Below, piece by piece: positions 43,122-53,115 of a stretch of DNA of 64,000 nucleotides; position 1 is the stretch's first letter, and the number at the start of each line of letters is the position of its first letter. Source of the stretch: Halobacteriovoraceae bacterium (GTDB lineage Bacteria > Bdellovibrionota > Bacteriovoracia > Bacteriovoracales > Bacteriovoracaceae); NCBI GenBank assembly GCA_002711995.1, contig PASN01000004.1:9674-73673 (forward strand), given 5' to 3'. A program made the position numbers and the translations under genes. A model generated the notes under the pieces. That model was not told the DNA's origin, did not search any database, and was given only the letters and a program-made list of their open reading frames with translations.

Positions 43122-44504
43122 GTGGCACGTTTTTTACTAATGCTTTGTGTTTTACTTATTGCTGGCTGTGGTGGCAGTGCCGGAGGCAAGCTTAACCTAA
43201 ATGGAAATAGCAGCAATGACTCACAGTCCTTGCCCTCAAATAATTTTTCAATAATAGAAAACTACAATCAAGAACTGATCTTAAAATATCCAAACTCTTT
43301 TACAGGAACAACCTGTGAAGTTACAGATGAAGTGGGTGTAACAATAGCAAATGCATGCACCTGCAGCGTTGGAACCTGTCAAGTTGAGTTTAACCCTGCA
43401 ACAGCTGGGAGTGCAAGTTTCAACTACACCATCAGTGACAATGGGGCCAATAACTACGAAGCAAAAGGAAATCTTACAGTCAAACCAGTAGTGCCTTTTC
43501 AGTCTGTTTGGCGGGTTGGAAATGTATCATATGGTGATGGAGACTTAACTGTAACACTTCCCTTGTTAAGTGGACGAGAGTATGACTTCACAGTTGATTG
43601 GGGTGATGGCAACACGGATACTATCACCGCCCATGATGATGTGGATAAAAATCATACCTATGCTTCTGCGGGAGACTACACCATCTCTATCTCAGGTTTA
43701 GTTGAAGCATGGAGTTCTGGATTCTCTGGCGACTATGATAAAATCATAGCGGTTACAGAGCTGGGAACAGTTGGTTGGAGGGAGTTTTGGGGAGCATTTT
43801 TAGGATGCACTAACCTAACAACCTTTGAGGGCGGCGATTTATCTAATGTCACAACGATAAGTGCTATGTTTAAAGGCTCACCAAACGTCACCCCTAACAC
43901 TTCAGGATGGAATACACAAAATATAAAGAATATGGGTGAAGCATTTCAAAACGCCACCTCTGCAAATCCGGATACATCGAATTGGGATACTTCAAGTCTG
44001 ACTAACCTACAGAATACGTTTGATGGTGCCACCTCTGCCAACCCGGACGTAAGTAATTGGGATACTTCAAGGGTTAAAACAATCTATAGTACCTTTGCCA
44101 ATTCAACTATAAACCCTGATGTGAGTAACTGGGATACATCAAATGTGACAGTTATGAGTACAGCATTCTATCAAAACACTGCTGCAAACCCAGACGTTAG
44201 CAATTGGGACACCTCTAAAACCCTTGGATTTGACGCAATGTTCGAAGGAGCCACTTCAGCAAATCCAGACATGTCTGGCTGGGACTTCTCGAGCATACTT
44301 ACGTTTACCCAATCAGTGAACAACATGTTCTTTGGAAATACATCTCTATCAACAGAAAATTATAATAATCTTCTTATTGGTCTAGATGCCACAGGCATAA
44401 GCAACCTAAATCTGCATGGCGGCTCTGCAACTTGTAGTGGTGCGGGCTGCACAGCTAAGGCAAATCTTCAGGCTCGATCCTGGACTATCACCGACGGTGT
44501 TTAA
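43122..44504 (+). CDS. DUF285-repeat (BspA-like) lipoprotein 1
   Basis: A 460-residue lipoprotein. The GTG start follows AGGAG. Lipobox IAGC (Cys at about 16). Residues about 45-125 form a Cys-bearing beta domain (TCEVTDEVG, CTCSVGTCQVEF, FNYTISDNG). A PKD-like domain follows (VDWGDGNTDTI, HTYASAGDYTISISG). Then come about six or seven 25-residue DUF285 units (xTSNVTxMxxxFxxAxxANPDVSNW) and a C-terminal module with ATCSGAGCTAK and WTITDGV. These surface repeats form extended beta/leucine-rich-like stalks for adhesion in other bacteria. It is one of three paralogues (44777 and 47841) and the shortest. Confidence 0.85.
   Translation: MARFLLMLCVLLIAGCGGSAGGKLNLNGNSSNDSQSLPSNNFSIIENYNQELILKYPNSFTGTTCEVTDEVGVTIANACTCSVGTCQVEFNPATAGSASFNYTISDNGANNYEAKGNLTVKPVVPFQSVWRVGNVSYGDGDLTVTLPLLSGREYDFTVDWGDGNTDTITAHDDVDKNHTYASAGDYTISISGLVEAWSSGFSGDYDKIIAVTELGTVGWREFWGAFLGCTNLTTFEGGDLSNVTTISAMFKGSPNVTPNTSGWNTQNIKNMGEAFQNATSANPDTSNWDTSSLTNLQNTFDGATSANPDVSNWDTSRVKTIYSTFANSTINPDVSNWDTSNVTVMSTAFYQNTAANPDVSNWDTSKTLGFDAMFEGATSANPDMSGWDFSSILTFTQSVNNMFFGNTSLSTENYNNLLIGLDATGISNLNLHGGSATCSGAGCTAKANLQARSWTITDGV
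43840..44290 (+). repeat. 75-bp coding repeats, DUF285 array 1
   Basis: About six 25-codon units, one shortened to 24 codons. Divergent at DNA level but regular in protein (period set by the Trp of SNW). Confidence 0.8.
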
Positions 44505-44776
44505 GAAAGCACTCAGTTTATTTAATGGGCCTGCATCAATAGTGTGTTTATCTTTATTGGAATAGGATTTCACTTAAAGGGCCACCCCCTCCAAATTTGA
44601 AACTCTAATAAGAAAACCATCATATTTGAGGTGCTGCCATACATTTTGGGCTACCAAGTAGATTCTGGGAACTTTATGCCTTTAGTGGCTTAAGTTAAAA
44701 TCCAATATTTATAGCCACTTAGCACAATTTTAAAATTAACTTTTGTTAATAGTCTGTATTGTTCAATAATAAAAGT

Positions 44777-46519
44777 ATGAAGACTTTCTTAAAAATTGCA
44801 GGCCTATTAATTTCTGCTTTTATTTTTTCAAGTTGTTTGGATGAGGTAAAAGAAGCAGCTCAAGCTTTAGAGGACAACTTCCCTCCACCGGAAGAGAGCT
44901 CGCCCACAGAGTCAAACCAAGACGAAACACCTGAACAAGCTCCAGGCCCAACTAAGTTTACTGCCTCTCTTATTGCAGGATATGAACAGACTCTACGACT
45001 AAAGTATGACAATCAGTTTGTTGGAACTTCTTGCTCTATAGTAGACCCAGTTGGCCTTACCATCAATCAAGCATGCTCGTGTCTGAATGGAGTTTGCTCA
45101 GCTGAAGTGGCAACACCTTCCACTAGTGGATATGGAAGTTTTTCTTACACTGTAACAGATGGAGTAGAACAGTATCAAAGAGAGGCCGAATTAAATATTA
45201 AAGACATAAATGCAGTCAAGATGACTTTTAGAATCGGAAACGTTTCTTATGGTGACGGAGACCTGACTCTTACACTCCCGCTCGTTCAAGATTATCGCTA
45301 CGACTTCACAATTGACTGGGGAGATGGCAACTCTTCTGTAGTGACTTCCTATAACGATCCGGATATTGAACACACTTACGCCTCTGCGGGTGATTACTCT
45401 ATAACAATATTAGGCCAGGTTGAGGCATGGAGCTTTGATGCCAAGGGAGACAAAGACAAACTATTATCAGTTGAGGAACTGGGCACTGTTGGATGGGTGA
45501 ACCTAGACAGTGCATTTGATGGTTGCTCCAACTTAACAACAGTGTTTGGTGGAGACACTTCTAATGTGGTGAATATGGCCAGAATGTTCTACGACGCCGT
45601 ACAGGCAAGGCCAGACACATCAACTTGGAACACTGGCAATGTAACTAGAATTTCTTCAATGTTTAATGGTGCAACTGTTGCGACCCCAGATACAAGCAAC
45701 TGGGACACCTCTAATATGAAAAGTATTAGCTGGGCATTCAGAGATGCGATTGCGGCCAACCCAAATACATCGAACTGGGATACTTCTAATGTAACAGACA
45801 TGTCGGGAGTATTTTATAATGCCGAATCTGCCACTCCTGACACAAGTGGATGGCACACCTCAAAAGTAACTAATATGGGATACATGTTTCACGGCGCAAA
45901 AATCGCCAACCCTGACACAAGCAATTGGGATACTTCCAAAGTGACCGACATGATAAACATGTTTACCAATGCGGATTTTGCCAATCCAGACACCTCTAAA
46001 TGGGATGTTTCAAGTGTTACTAGAATGTCCAATTTGTTTTATGGCACTGATTCTGCAAATCCAGATGTCTCAAGCTGGAACACATTAAACGTTAAAAGGT
46101 TTAACGGGATGTTCTGGGGCTCAAAGGTTGCAGACCCCGATGTAAGGAACTGGGATCTAAGCAGCGCAAAGGTAATAAATCAGATGTTTAAAAACTCAAA
46201 AGCAAATCCAGACGTTTCTCAATGGGACACTTCAAGTGTGGAAAATATGTTTGAACTTTTTAGAGGGGCTTCCAGGGCAGACCCAGACATGTCCAATTGG
46301 GACTTTTCAAGTGTCACAAGTGTTAAGGACATGTTTTATGGTGTTACCATTTCAACTTACAATTACGACACTTACCTTATACGCCTTGACGCCACAGCGG
46401 CAAATGGACTTACAACGACAGGTGGTGGCTCAACTTACACTTCAGCTGGAGCCGGCGGCACAGCGAGAGCAAACCTAGTGAGCAAAGGATGGACGATTAC
46501 CGATGGCGGTGGGATATAG
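44777..46519 (+). CDS. DUF285-repeat (BspA-like) lipoprotein 2
   Basis: A 580-residue paralogue with lipobox SSC (Cys at about 20) and a Pro/Glu/Ser linker. The N-terminal beta domain (SCSIVDPVG, CSCLNGVCSAEV), PKD-like domain (IDWGDGNSSVV, HTYASAGDYSITILG) and ten full DUF285 units plus a final half follow. The C-terminal module keeps ARANLVSKGWTITDG, but the two Cys found in copies 1 and 3 are missing (TYTSAGAGGTA). ATG 44777 is chosen so the signal peptide is N-terminal; the frame opens at 44759. A 272-bp gap without recognisable genes separates it from copy 1. Confidence 0.85.
   Translation: MKTFLKIAGLLISAFIFSSCLDEVKEAAQALEDNFPPPEESSPTESNQDETPEQAPGPTKFTASLIAGYEQTLRLKYDNQFVGTSCSIVDPVGLTINQACSCLNGVCSAEVATPSTSGYGSFSYTVTDGVEQYQREAELNIKDINAVKMTFRIGNVSYGDGDLTLTLPLVQDYRYDFTIDWGDGNSSVVTSYNDPDIEHTYASAGDYSITILGQVEAWSFDAKGDKDKLLSVEELGTVGWVNLDSAFDGCSNLTTVFGGDTSNVVNMARMFYDAVQARPDTSTWNTGNVTRISSMFNGATVATPDTSNWDTSNMKSISWAFRDAIAANPNTSNWDTSNVTDMSGVFYNAESATPDTSGWHTSKVTNMGYMFHGAKIANPDTSNWDTSKVTDMINMFTNADFANPDTSKWDVSSVTRMSNLFYGTDSANPDVSSWNTLNVKRFNGMFWGSKVADPDVRNWDLSSAKVINQMFKNSKANPDVSQWDTSSVENMFELFRGASRADPDMSNWDFSSVTSVKDMFYGVTISTYNYDTYLIRLDATAANGLTTTGGGSTYTSAGAGGTARANLVSKGWTITDGGGI
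45555..46340 (+). repeat. 75-bp coding repeats, DUF285 array 2
   Basis: Ten 25-codon units plus a partial one, ending in the conserved DFSSVTSVKDMFYGVT segment shared with array 3. Confidence 0.8.
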
Positions 46520-46856
46520 AAGGTAAGACCTTGTTAATATTAGTGATTAAGATTTTGAAAGCATAGGATATTGAATCAGTCTTTTCAGTCTGCTAATCTT
46601 AAATAGCATAACCAGGTGGTGGAGTGCTGGTAACACCCCACCTAAATCATCGTTTGATTAAATCTAGAATTGAATTAAGAATATCCAAAACTAGTTTAAT
46701 CAAAGTCAAAACCCTGATTATGTCTTCCATAACAAAAACCTTTGTTAGAGGCTCCCCTTCATTGGGGAGTTATGGAAAGCTGCACGCTTTTTACAGCAGT
46801 GCAGTTCAATATTCAGTAGTATTCAAACTAATGGGATGAAGTTTTTCAAATATGAA
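46520..46856. other. Noncoding gap after DUF285 lipoprotein 2
   Basis: No gene is supported here. It holds a hairpin with 6-bp arms around 46757-46774 (CTCCCC/GGGGAG) and a GGTGG...CCACC pairing at 46613-46643. Short frames on the plus strand have no family signal. Confidence 0.5.
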
Positions 46857-47630
46857 TTAGAGCTTGATGGCCTTGGTGGCAATGAAGCAGTCAATATAAT
46901 TATTAAGAAGCCCGTTTTCTTCCGTCCAAGAGTCCTCATAGAAACCAGTGATAGCAAAGCCTGCTCTAGTTTGACCGCCTATTTGGTCTTGAAGAGAATG
47001 TCCAAACGCCAACGGCTCACCTTTGTCAGTATATCTTTTTCTTTCTTCTTCAGTAAGGCTTGTAAGATCAGAGTACGGAACCTTGTATTTAACTTGAAGA
47101 ACGCCTTCATCTTCTTTCTCAGGATCCATGATGAATGAAATAGGATTGCAAAATCCAGATAAAAGAGCGCCGCCTTTTTTTAATACACGGTACGCTTCTT
47201 TCCACACAGGATCAACATCAGGAACAAAGCAATTTGAACAGGGGTGAAAGATCAAATCAAAAGACTCATCTTCAAAGCAAGAGAGATCTTTCATGTCACC
47301 TTGAACAAGTTCCATGTTAAGACCTTCTTTTTCGGCGACCAATCGATCTTGCCCGAGTTGTCCCGGTGAATTGTCAAAGATTGTAACTTCAGCGCCTGCT
47401 GCGGCAAATATTGGACCTTGTTGTCCACCCGCAGAGGCAAGGCCTAAAACCTTTTTACCTTTCAAATCGGGAAACCATTCTTTTGGCACAGGCTTTAGAG
47501 GTGTAAGCACAACTTCCCAGTCACCCTCTTTCGCCTTTTTAATTTGTTCACTTGTTACAGGGATAGTCCACTCGCCTTCTTCAGACACCTGACGATCCCA
47601 TGCCTCTCTATTGTATTTAAGTAAGTCCAT
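46857..47630 (-). CDS. Class I SAM-dependent methyltransferase
   Basis: A 257-residue methyltransferase. Motif I is [12 protein letters not shown] (about 61-72), the ribose-binding acidic residue is in VTIFDNS, and motif IV is [12 protein letters not shown]. The text resembles the Methyltransf_11/UbiE group acting on small molecules. No substrate clue. It interrupts the DUF285 lipoprotein series on the opposite strand. Confidence 0.85.
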   Translation of the reverse strand: MDLLKYNREAWDRQVSEEGEWTIPVTSEQIKKAKEGDWEVVLTPLKPVPKEWFPDLKGKKVLGLASAGGQQGPIFAAAGAEVTIFDNSPGQLGQDRLVAEKEGLNMELVQGDMKDLSCFEDESFDLIFHPCSNCFVPDVDPVWKEAYRVLKKGGALLSGFCNPISFIMDPEKEDEGVLQVKYKVPYSDLTSLTEEERKRYTDKGEPLAFGHSLQDQIGGQTRAGFAITGFYEDSWTEENGLLNNYIDCFIATKAIKL

Positions 47631-47840
47631 TTCAAAATGTTAATCAATTATAGCTAGATAGAGAAGTGGAAACTCAGCCAAAAAAAATTGTCACCACACT
47701 TAAAATTAAAATTAGCTAACCCTTTCAACACGATAAGGAGCTTCTAATAAATAATTGAAATCATAAACCTTTAGTTTTGTTTTAGTTCACCTTTACGCCA
47801 AGAATGTCGAAACCATTCCACAAGGAATTAAAGTGAAATT

Positions 47841-49505
47841 ATGAAAAGATTGATTGTTTTAACATTCTCAGTGTTTCTAGGTGTGTCTTGTGGAAAGGTC
47901 GACTTCGATCTCCTCAACGAGAAGCTTAACGAGCTCTCTGCTGATGAAGTGGTAACGCTCATAGAAGATCACGAACAAACAATTACCTTAAACTATGAGC
48001 AAAGCTTCACGGCCACATCATGCACCATAACCTCTCTTACTGGGGCGGCGGTTACAACACCATGTTCTTGTTCTGCTGGAGTGTGCACTGTGGGTATAAC
48101 TCCAAATGGACTTGGTGATATTTCTTTATTGTACTCAGTAAGCGATGGTGGGACCAACTCAGATTCTAGCGATGTCCAAGCAACTGTAAAAGAAGTTGTC
48201 CCTTTCAAATCAACTTGGCGAGTTGGTGACCCTTCCTATGGTGATGGCGATCGCACAGTAACTCTACCACTTAGAAGCGGCTTTAATTATAACTTCACTG
48301 TGGACTGGGGTGATGGGAATGTTGGTGAAGTGACTTCTCACGATGACCCAGACATAGACCATCTATATGATGACCCGGGCGACTATCAGATAACAATCAC
48401 TGGCCTTGTGGAGGCCTGGAACTTTGCCAACACTGGTGACAAAGACAAAATCTTGTCTATTGAAGAGCTAGGAACTGTTGGTTGGAGGTCCTTTTATGAT
48501 GCCTTCTGGGGTTGCAATAACTTAACGGTAGTCTCAGGTGGAGACACCTCTAATGTTGTGGAAATGGATTGGATGTTTGATAGAGCTCCTTTAGCTAATC
48601 CAGACACGAGCGACTGGAATACCTCCAACGTCAGGAGCATGGCAGGTGTATTTTTTGGGGCAAGCACGGCCAACCCCGATGTGAGCAAATGGGATGTATC
48701 CAATGTGAGAAATATGATGTCATTATTTTTTGATGCCCCGAACGCGAACCCAGATGTGAGCAACTGGGACACCTCAAATGTGGAGAACATGAAGTGGATG
48801 TTTGTTAGGGCCTATGCCGCAAATCCTGACGTAAGCAAATGGGACACCTCTAGCGTTACCAATATGGCAGAAATGTTTTACGATGCGGATGCCGCAGATC
48901 CTGATGTTAGCAATTGGGACACTTCAAACGTTACTGATATGAACGGAATGTTTGAATATACAGCTATTGCCAATCCTGATGTCAGCAATTGGGACATGTC
49001 TAATGTTACAAATATTAGTGGGATGTTTTTTCAAACAAGTGCGGCAAATCCTGATGTTAGCAATTGGGATGTTTCAAGTGTCACGAATATGGATAGTGTG
49101 TTTTCAAATACTGCCGTGGCAGATCCTGATGTTAGCAACTGGAATACTGTAAGTGTAACCAACATGAGGGCCGTATTCTACAGCGCTGACGCGGCCAACC
49201 CTGATGTAAGCATGTGGAACACTTCAAATGTCACAACTATGGAATCGATGTTCTATTTCGCGGACTTTGCCAATCCAGACATGTCGAATTGGGATTTTTC
49301 ATCAGTGACAAATGTTAATGGAATGTTTGAGGGCGTCACAACCCTATCCACAACAAATTACAACAACCTCTTAATAAGAATGGAGGCCACTGCTCCTGAC
49401 AGCCTTAACTTCCATGGAGGTAGTGCGACTTGTAGTGGGGCCGGGTGTACAGCAAGAAACAACCTGGACACTGTGAAAAATTGGAATATCACGGACGGGG
49501 TCTAA
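47841..49505 (+). CDS. DUF285-repeat (BspA-like) lipoprotein 3
   Basis: A 554-residue paralogue of the genes at 43122 and 44777. Lipobox VSC (Cys at about 17). The beta domain (SCTITSLTG, CSCSAGVCTVGI), PKD-like domain (VDWGDGNVGEV, HLYDDPGDYQITITG), ten full DUF285 units plus a final half, and the Cys-containing tail (ATCSGAGCTARNNL) follow. Units are closer to each other than in copies 1 and 2, mostly ANPDVSNW. That suggests more recent internal expansion. lgt, which lipidates such proteins, starts 93 bp downstream. Confidence 0.85.
   Translation: MKRLIVLTFSVFLGVSCGKVDFDLLNEKLNELSADEVVTLIEDHEQTITLNYEQSFTATSCTITSLTGAAVTTPCSCSAGVCTVGITPNGLGDISLLYSVSDGGTNSDSSDVQATVKEVVPFKSTWRVGDPSYGDGDRTVTLPLRSGFNYNFTVDWGDGNVGEVTSHDDPDIDHLYDDPGDYQITITGLVEAWNFANTGDKDKILSIEELGTVGWRSFYDAFWGCNNLTVVSGGDTSNVVEMDWMFDRAPLANPDTSDWNTSNVRSMAGVFFGASTANPDVSKWDVSNVRNMMSLFFDAPNANPDVSNWDTSNVENMKWMFVRAYAANPDVSKWDTSSVTNMAEMFYDADAADPDVSNWDTSNVTDMNGMFEYTAIANPDVSNWDMSNVTNISGMFFQTSAANPDVSNWDVSSVTNMDSVFSNTAVADPDVSNWNTVSVTNMRAVFYSADAANPDVSMWNTSNVTTMESMFYFADFANPDMSNWDFSSVTNVNGMFEGVTTLSTTNYNNLLIRMEATAPDSLNFHGGSATCSGAGCTARNNLDTVKNWNITDGV
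48543..49330 (+). repeat. 75-bp coding repeats, DUF285 array 3
   Basis: Ten 25-codon units plus a partial one. Several share long DNA words (for example AATCCTGATGT then AGCAATTGGGA), so recombination between units is likely. Confidence 0.8.
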
Positions 49506-49597
49506 ACTTTCGCACCGCAAGATGTGAAATTTATGTTTAGGTTAATGAAGGCCTAATCTATTTAGACATTACCTTTCTATTTGCCTATACTTTTGAA

Positions 49598-50371
49598 ATG
49601 AAATGGAATGTTGATCCCGTATTGTTGAGTCTTGGCCCACTGGCCATTCGTTATTACAGCCTAATGTTTGTTATAGGCTTTATCTCTATGGAGAAATACG
49701 TAAAAGGTATTTTTCAAAGAGCAGGCAAAGATCCAAATCTCGTATCCACTTTAACAGTCTACATTATTGCGGGAACTTTTATCGGAGCAAGGCTTGCTCA
49801 CGTATTATTCTATGATCCTGTTTACTACTTCTCCAATCCATTTAGCATAATCAAAGTTTGGGAAGGCGGTCTTGCAAGTCATGGCGGTTACGCTGGTGTC
49901 ATCATTTCAGTGGTTTTGTTTTTAAGAAAGCATAAGGGAATAAACTTTTTCTGGCTAATGGATGCGATTGCTGGCCCATGTCTATTTGTGGGCTCTCTAA
50001 TTAGAATTGGGAACTTCTTTAACTCTGAGATTGTCGGCAAGGTAACAGATGTTCCTTGGGCCATTATCTTTGAAAGAGTCGATCCTCTTCCAAGACACCC
50101 GGCACAACTTTATGAATCAATTGGATACTTTACTATCGCTCTTATTTTAGCGTGGATGTTTAGATTTAAAGAGGAAAAGCTCAAAACAGGGACAGTCCTT
50201 GCAACAGCAATAATCTTAAGCTTCACATTCAGATTCTTTATTGAATTTGTTAAAGACAACCAGTCCACCATCTCAGCAAACCTCCCTATTAACATGGGGC
50301 AGCTTCTAAGTATTGGTTTTGTCGTGTTTGGACTCGCATTGTTGGCGAAAATACGCTCAAAAAAGGACTAG
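49598..50371 (+). CDS. lgt: Prolipoprotein diacylglyceryl transferase
   Basis: A 257-residue polytopic enzyme that moves diacylglycerol from phosphatidylglycerol to the lipobox Cys of prolipoproteins. HGG in GGLASHGGYAG and the Lgt signature GSLIRIGNFFNSEIVG, with following RHPAQLYES, are present. Seven helices are expected in the inner membrane. It acts on the many lipoproteins of this window. It stands 93 bp after DUF285 lipoprotein 3 and may share its transcript. Confidence 0.95.
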   Translation: MKWNVDPVLLSLGPLAIRYYSLMFVIGFISMEKYVKGIFQRAGKDPNLVSTLTVYIIAGTFIGARLAHVLFYDPVYYFSNPFSIIKVWEGGLASHGGYAGVIISVVLFLRKHKGINFFWLMDAIAGPCLFVGSLIRIGNFFNSEIVGKVTDVPWAIIFERVDPLPRHPAQLYESIGYFTIALILAWMFRFKEEKLKTGTVLATAIILSFTFRFFIEFVKDNQSTISANLPINMGQLLSIGFVVFGLALLAKIRSKKD

Positions 50372-50425
50372 ATCATTACTCTTATCCTCCTAGAAGCGCT
50401 AATATCTATGGCCATGGAGTATTAA

Positions 50426-51505
50426 ATGAGAGTCTATTCTGAAACCATATTCAGCTATATAGAAAAATGCGAAAAGATGCTCAAGGACATCCTCAAAAAC
50501 GAGACAGACTTCTCTGTCCGAAGAAAGAGATTTGAGCACAGAGGCTACCTCTACCCTATTGATGTTGTTGTATTTGAAGGACAAAATCTTGGTCAGTTCG
50601 ACCCTGCTCATTACCAAATTGGCATCAATAGAAGTCTTGTTTATAAAGCAAAAGACAGTGTCGTAAAAAATATCCTTAGACACGAGCTTGCCCACTATAT
50701 TACTTTTATTTTTTACGGGTCAGACATCGCTCCACACGGAAAAGAGTTCAAACACGTTTGTTCACTATTCAATTGGCCAGAAGAAATAAGCAGGGCCAGC
50801 ATGAATATAGAAGCCGCAAATGAGGTTGAAGGCGACATCGCAAGTGAGAAAGTTCTAAACAAAGTAAAAAATCTTTTAAAGCTTGCCGAGAGTGACAATC
50901 CTCATGAAGCCGAACTTGCCACTATCAAGGCAAACAAACTTCTCCTAAAACACAATCTTGAGTACTCAAACATTGAGCGAGACGAAGTTTATTACGTTGA
51001 AAAGGTCATCACCCAAAAAAGAAAAGATGCCCGCCTTGGAGCAATTTACGAAATTCTTCAACACTTTATGGTTAGGCCAATATTGAGCTACGGAAAACAA
51101 GAAGTCAGCATTGAAGTCACAGGCACCAAAACAAACTTAGAACTTGCAACATATGTGGCAGGCTTCCTCGACAGAGAGCTAGACAGACTGTGGAGCGAGC
51201 ATAAAAAAGAACATAGCCTCAAAGGTCTTAAGGCAAAGAACTCTTTTTATTACGGCCTTGCCAAAGGTTACAATCAAAAGATGAACCAGGTAAACAAATC
51301 TTTTAGCCACCAAGAAAGCACAGCCTTGATGGTGATATCTCAAAATTTGGATCAGCAAGTTCAAAGGATTTACAATAGACTAAGTTCTTCAACATCATCC
51401 GCCCAAAGGGACGCGGCCTCTTTCAATTTAGGAAAGAAGGCCGGAAAATCACTTAATATTAATCAAGGTATAAAATCTAAAGCGAAAGCTTTTTTATTGG
51501 AGTAA
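50426..51505 (+). CDS. SprT-like metalloprotease with DUF2786 domain
   Basis: A 359-residue protein. The zincin motif HELAH (H86, E87, H90) sits in the SprT-like domain (about 1-115), with the likely third ligand His in EFKHVCS. A DUF2786 segment follows (about 140-180, KVKNLLKLAESDNPHEAELA). The C-terminal 150 residues are helical and basic. SprT-like proteases act on DNA-bound or stress targets; the bacterial role is not established. The next gene starts 3 bp after the stop. Confidence 0.8.
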   Translation: MRVYSETIFSYIEKCEKMLKDILKNETDFSVRRKRFEHRGYLYPIDVVVFEGQNLGQFDPAHYQIGINRSLVYKAKDSVVKNILRHELAHYITFIFYGSDIAPHGKEFKHVCSLFNWPEEISRASMNIEAANEVEGDIASEKVLNKVKNLLKLAESDNPHEAELATIKANKLLLKHNLEYSNIERDEVYYVEKVITQKRKDARLGAIYEILQHFMVRPILSYGKQEVSIEVTGTKTNLELATYVAGFLDRELDRLWSEHKKEHSLKGLKAKNSFYYGLAKGYNQKMNQVNKSFSHQESTALMVISQNLDQQVQRIYNRLSSSTSSAQRDAASFNLGKKAGKSLNINQGIKSKAKAFLLE

Positions 51506-51508
51506 CAA

Positions 51509-52660
51509 ATGCAGAATTTTGAATTTTACAACCCTGTAAAAATTGTTTTTGGAAAAGAGCAAATAAAGCAGCTTGAAACATTGGTACCTCAAAGAAAGAA
51601 AGTCATGATGCTTTATGGTGGCGGAAGTATTAAATCAAACGGTGTTTACGATCAAGTCGTCGCCGCTCTTGGAGGTAGAGAGGTTATTGAGTTCTCTGGA
51701 ATTGGCGCCAATCCACAATATGATAAAATGATGGAGGCCATTGAGCTTGCCAAGAAGGAAGATGTTGAATTTCTTCTTGCTGTAGGCGGAGGCTCTGTAA
51801 TAGATGCCACTAAGTTTGTGGCGGCAAGCGTGCACTTTGAAAAAGACCCATGGACAATTTTAAGTGAGAGGCAAAGACCTTCCAAAGTTTTGCCTTTTGG
51901 CGTGGTGCTTACTTTGCCGGCCACAGGTTCTGAAATGAATTGCTTCAGCGTAATATCCAAAGGTGATGAAAAACTTGGTTTTGGAGGAGACCCTCGCCTA
52001 TTTTCTAAGTTCTCAATCCTTGACCCTGAAGTGACCTACTCTTTAAACGAAAGACAACTTGGAAACGGTGTGGTGGACGCCTTTGTTCACGTCGTTGAGC
52101 AATACCTTACAAAGCCTTCAAACGCTCCCCTTCAAGACCGTTTTGCCGAAGGCATTCTTCAAACTCTTATAGAGGAAGGACCAAAGGTCATACATGTCAA
52201 CGAGCACTACGAATCTCGGGCCAATGTTATGTGGTGCGCGACCATGGCGCTTAATGGGCTTATTGGATCAGGTATTCCTCACGACTGGTCAACACATATG
52301 ATAGGACACGAGCTGACTGGCCTTTTTGGAATTGACCACGCAAGAACCCTTGCAGCGGTACTCCCTTCAGTTCTTAGAGTTCAAAAAGAGAACAAAAGAG
52401 AAAAGCTTTTGCAATACGCAAGAAGAGTTTGGAACGTTCAAACACCAGATGCTGACAAGTCCATTGAAGAGGCAATTCTTCTAACAGAAGACTTCTTTAA
52501 TTCAATGGGACTTCCCACAAGACTTAGAGTTTATAAAGTTGAGGAGAAGGATATTGAGAGCATCATAAAGTCTTTGAGGAATCACATTCCTGTGAACCTT
52601 GGTGAAAATCAAGACATAGATGAAGCAAAAGTTGAAGAGATCCTAAGAAAAGCGCTATGA
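51509..52660 (+). CDS. Iron-containing alcohol dehydrogenase (YqhD/BdhA-like)
   Basis: A 383-residue group III alcohol dehydrogenase. The NAD(P) loop is GGGSVIDATKF (about 93-103). Metal ligands fit D and H in DAFVHVVEQ and His in PHDWSTHMIGHEL and GIDHART. It reduces aldehydes to alcohols with NAD(P)H. It lies in a tight run with the SprT-like gene (3 bp gap) and the thioesterase gene (overlap 4 bp). Cofactor preference cannot be fixed by eye. Confidence 0.9.
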   Translation: MQNFEFYNPVKIVFGKEQIKQLETLVPQRKKVMMLYGGGSIKSNGVYDQVVAALGGREVIEFSGIGANPQYDKMMEAIELAKKEDVEFLLAVGGGSVIDATKFVAASVHFEKDPWTILSERQRPSKVLPFGVVLTLPATGSEMNCFSVISKGDEKLGFGGDPRLFSKFSILDPEVTYSLNERQLGNGVVDAFVHVVEQYLTKPSNAPLQDRFAEGILQTLIEEGPKVIHVNEHYESRANVMWCATMALNGLIGSGIPHDWSTHMIGHELTGLFGIDHARTLAAVLPSVLRVQKENKREKLLQYARRVWNVQTPDADKSIEEAILLTEDFFNSMGLPTRLRVYKVEEKDIESIIKSLRNHIPVNLGENQDIDEAKVEEILRKAL

Positions 52661-53115
52661 ATGAAATTTTAAAGAAGTTCAACGAGACCTTTATTAAAGG
52701 CAATAAGTTTGATCGCCACATGAACATGAACTTCAAGATTGTCGATCCAGGACATATTGAATACACCATGAAAATAGGCGAAGATCATGTAAGCTTCGGC
52801 AATGTCGCCCACGGTGGCGGAATTAGCGCCTTAATGGATGCAACACTGGGACTGGCCGCTCTCTCTCAAACTGTGCCTGAAGGGCTACTTGTAAGCACAG
52901 TAGAGTTTAAGATGAATTTTTTAAGGCCTGCACACGTTGGGGACTCTTTAAAAGGCATTGGGAAGGTTGAACATAACGGAAAGAGTTTAATTATCGCAAA
53001 CGCCAATATATATTTAAATGACACTGACGTATTGGTTGCAAAAGGTCTTGGAACCTTTAACAAGTACCCAATGGAAAAGAAAGGATTGAGTAATATCTAT
53101 GAAAAAGAACGTTAA
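52657..53115 (+). CDS. PaaI-type hotdog thioesterase
   Basis: A 152-residue hotdog-fold thioesterase. The active-site segment is NVAHGGGISALMDATLGLAA, with the HGG turn and catalytic Asp. It hydrolyses acyl-CoA or hydroxyphenyl-CoA-type thioesters in the cytoplasm. Its start overlaps the dehydrogenase stop (ATGA) and its end overlaps the next gene by 17 bp. Confidence 0.85.
   Translation: MNEILKKFNETFIKGNKFDRHMNMNFKIVDPGHIEYTMKIGEDHVSFGNVAHGGGISALMDATLGLAALSQTVPEGLLVSTVEFKMNFLRPAHVGDSLKGIGKVEHNGKSLIIANANIYLNDTDVLVAKGLGTFNKYPMEKKGLSNIYEKER

Noticed and set aside
46624-46839. 71-codon frame in the gap after lipoprotein 2
   Set aside because: No ribosome-binding site, no family signal, and the region contains hairpins.
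43840-49330. 75-bp repeats, possible CRISPR or tandem DNA array
   Set aside because: All units are in frame inside three genes and keep a 25-residue DUF285 pattern; no cas genes are present.
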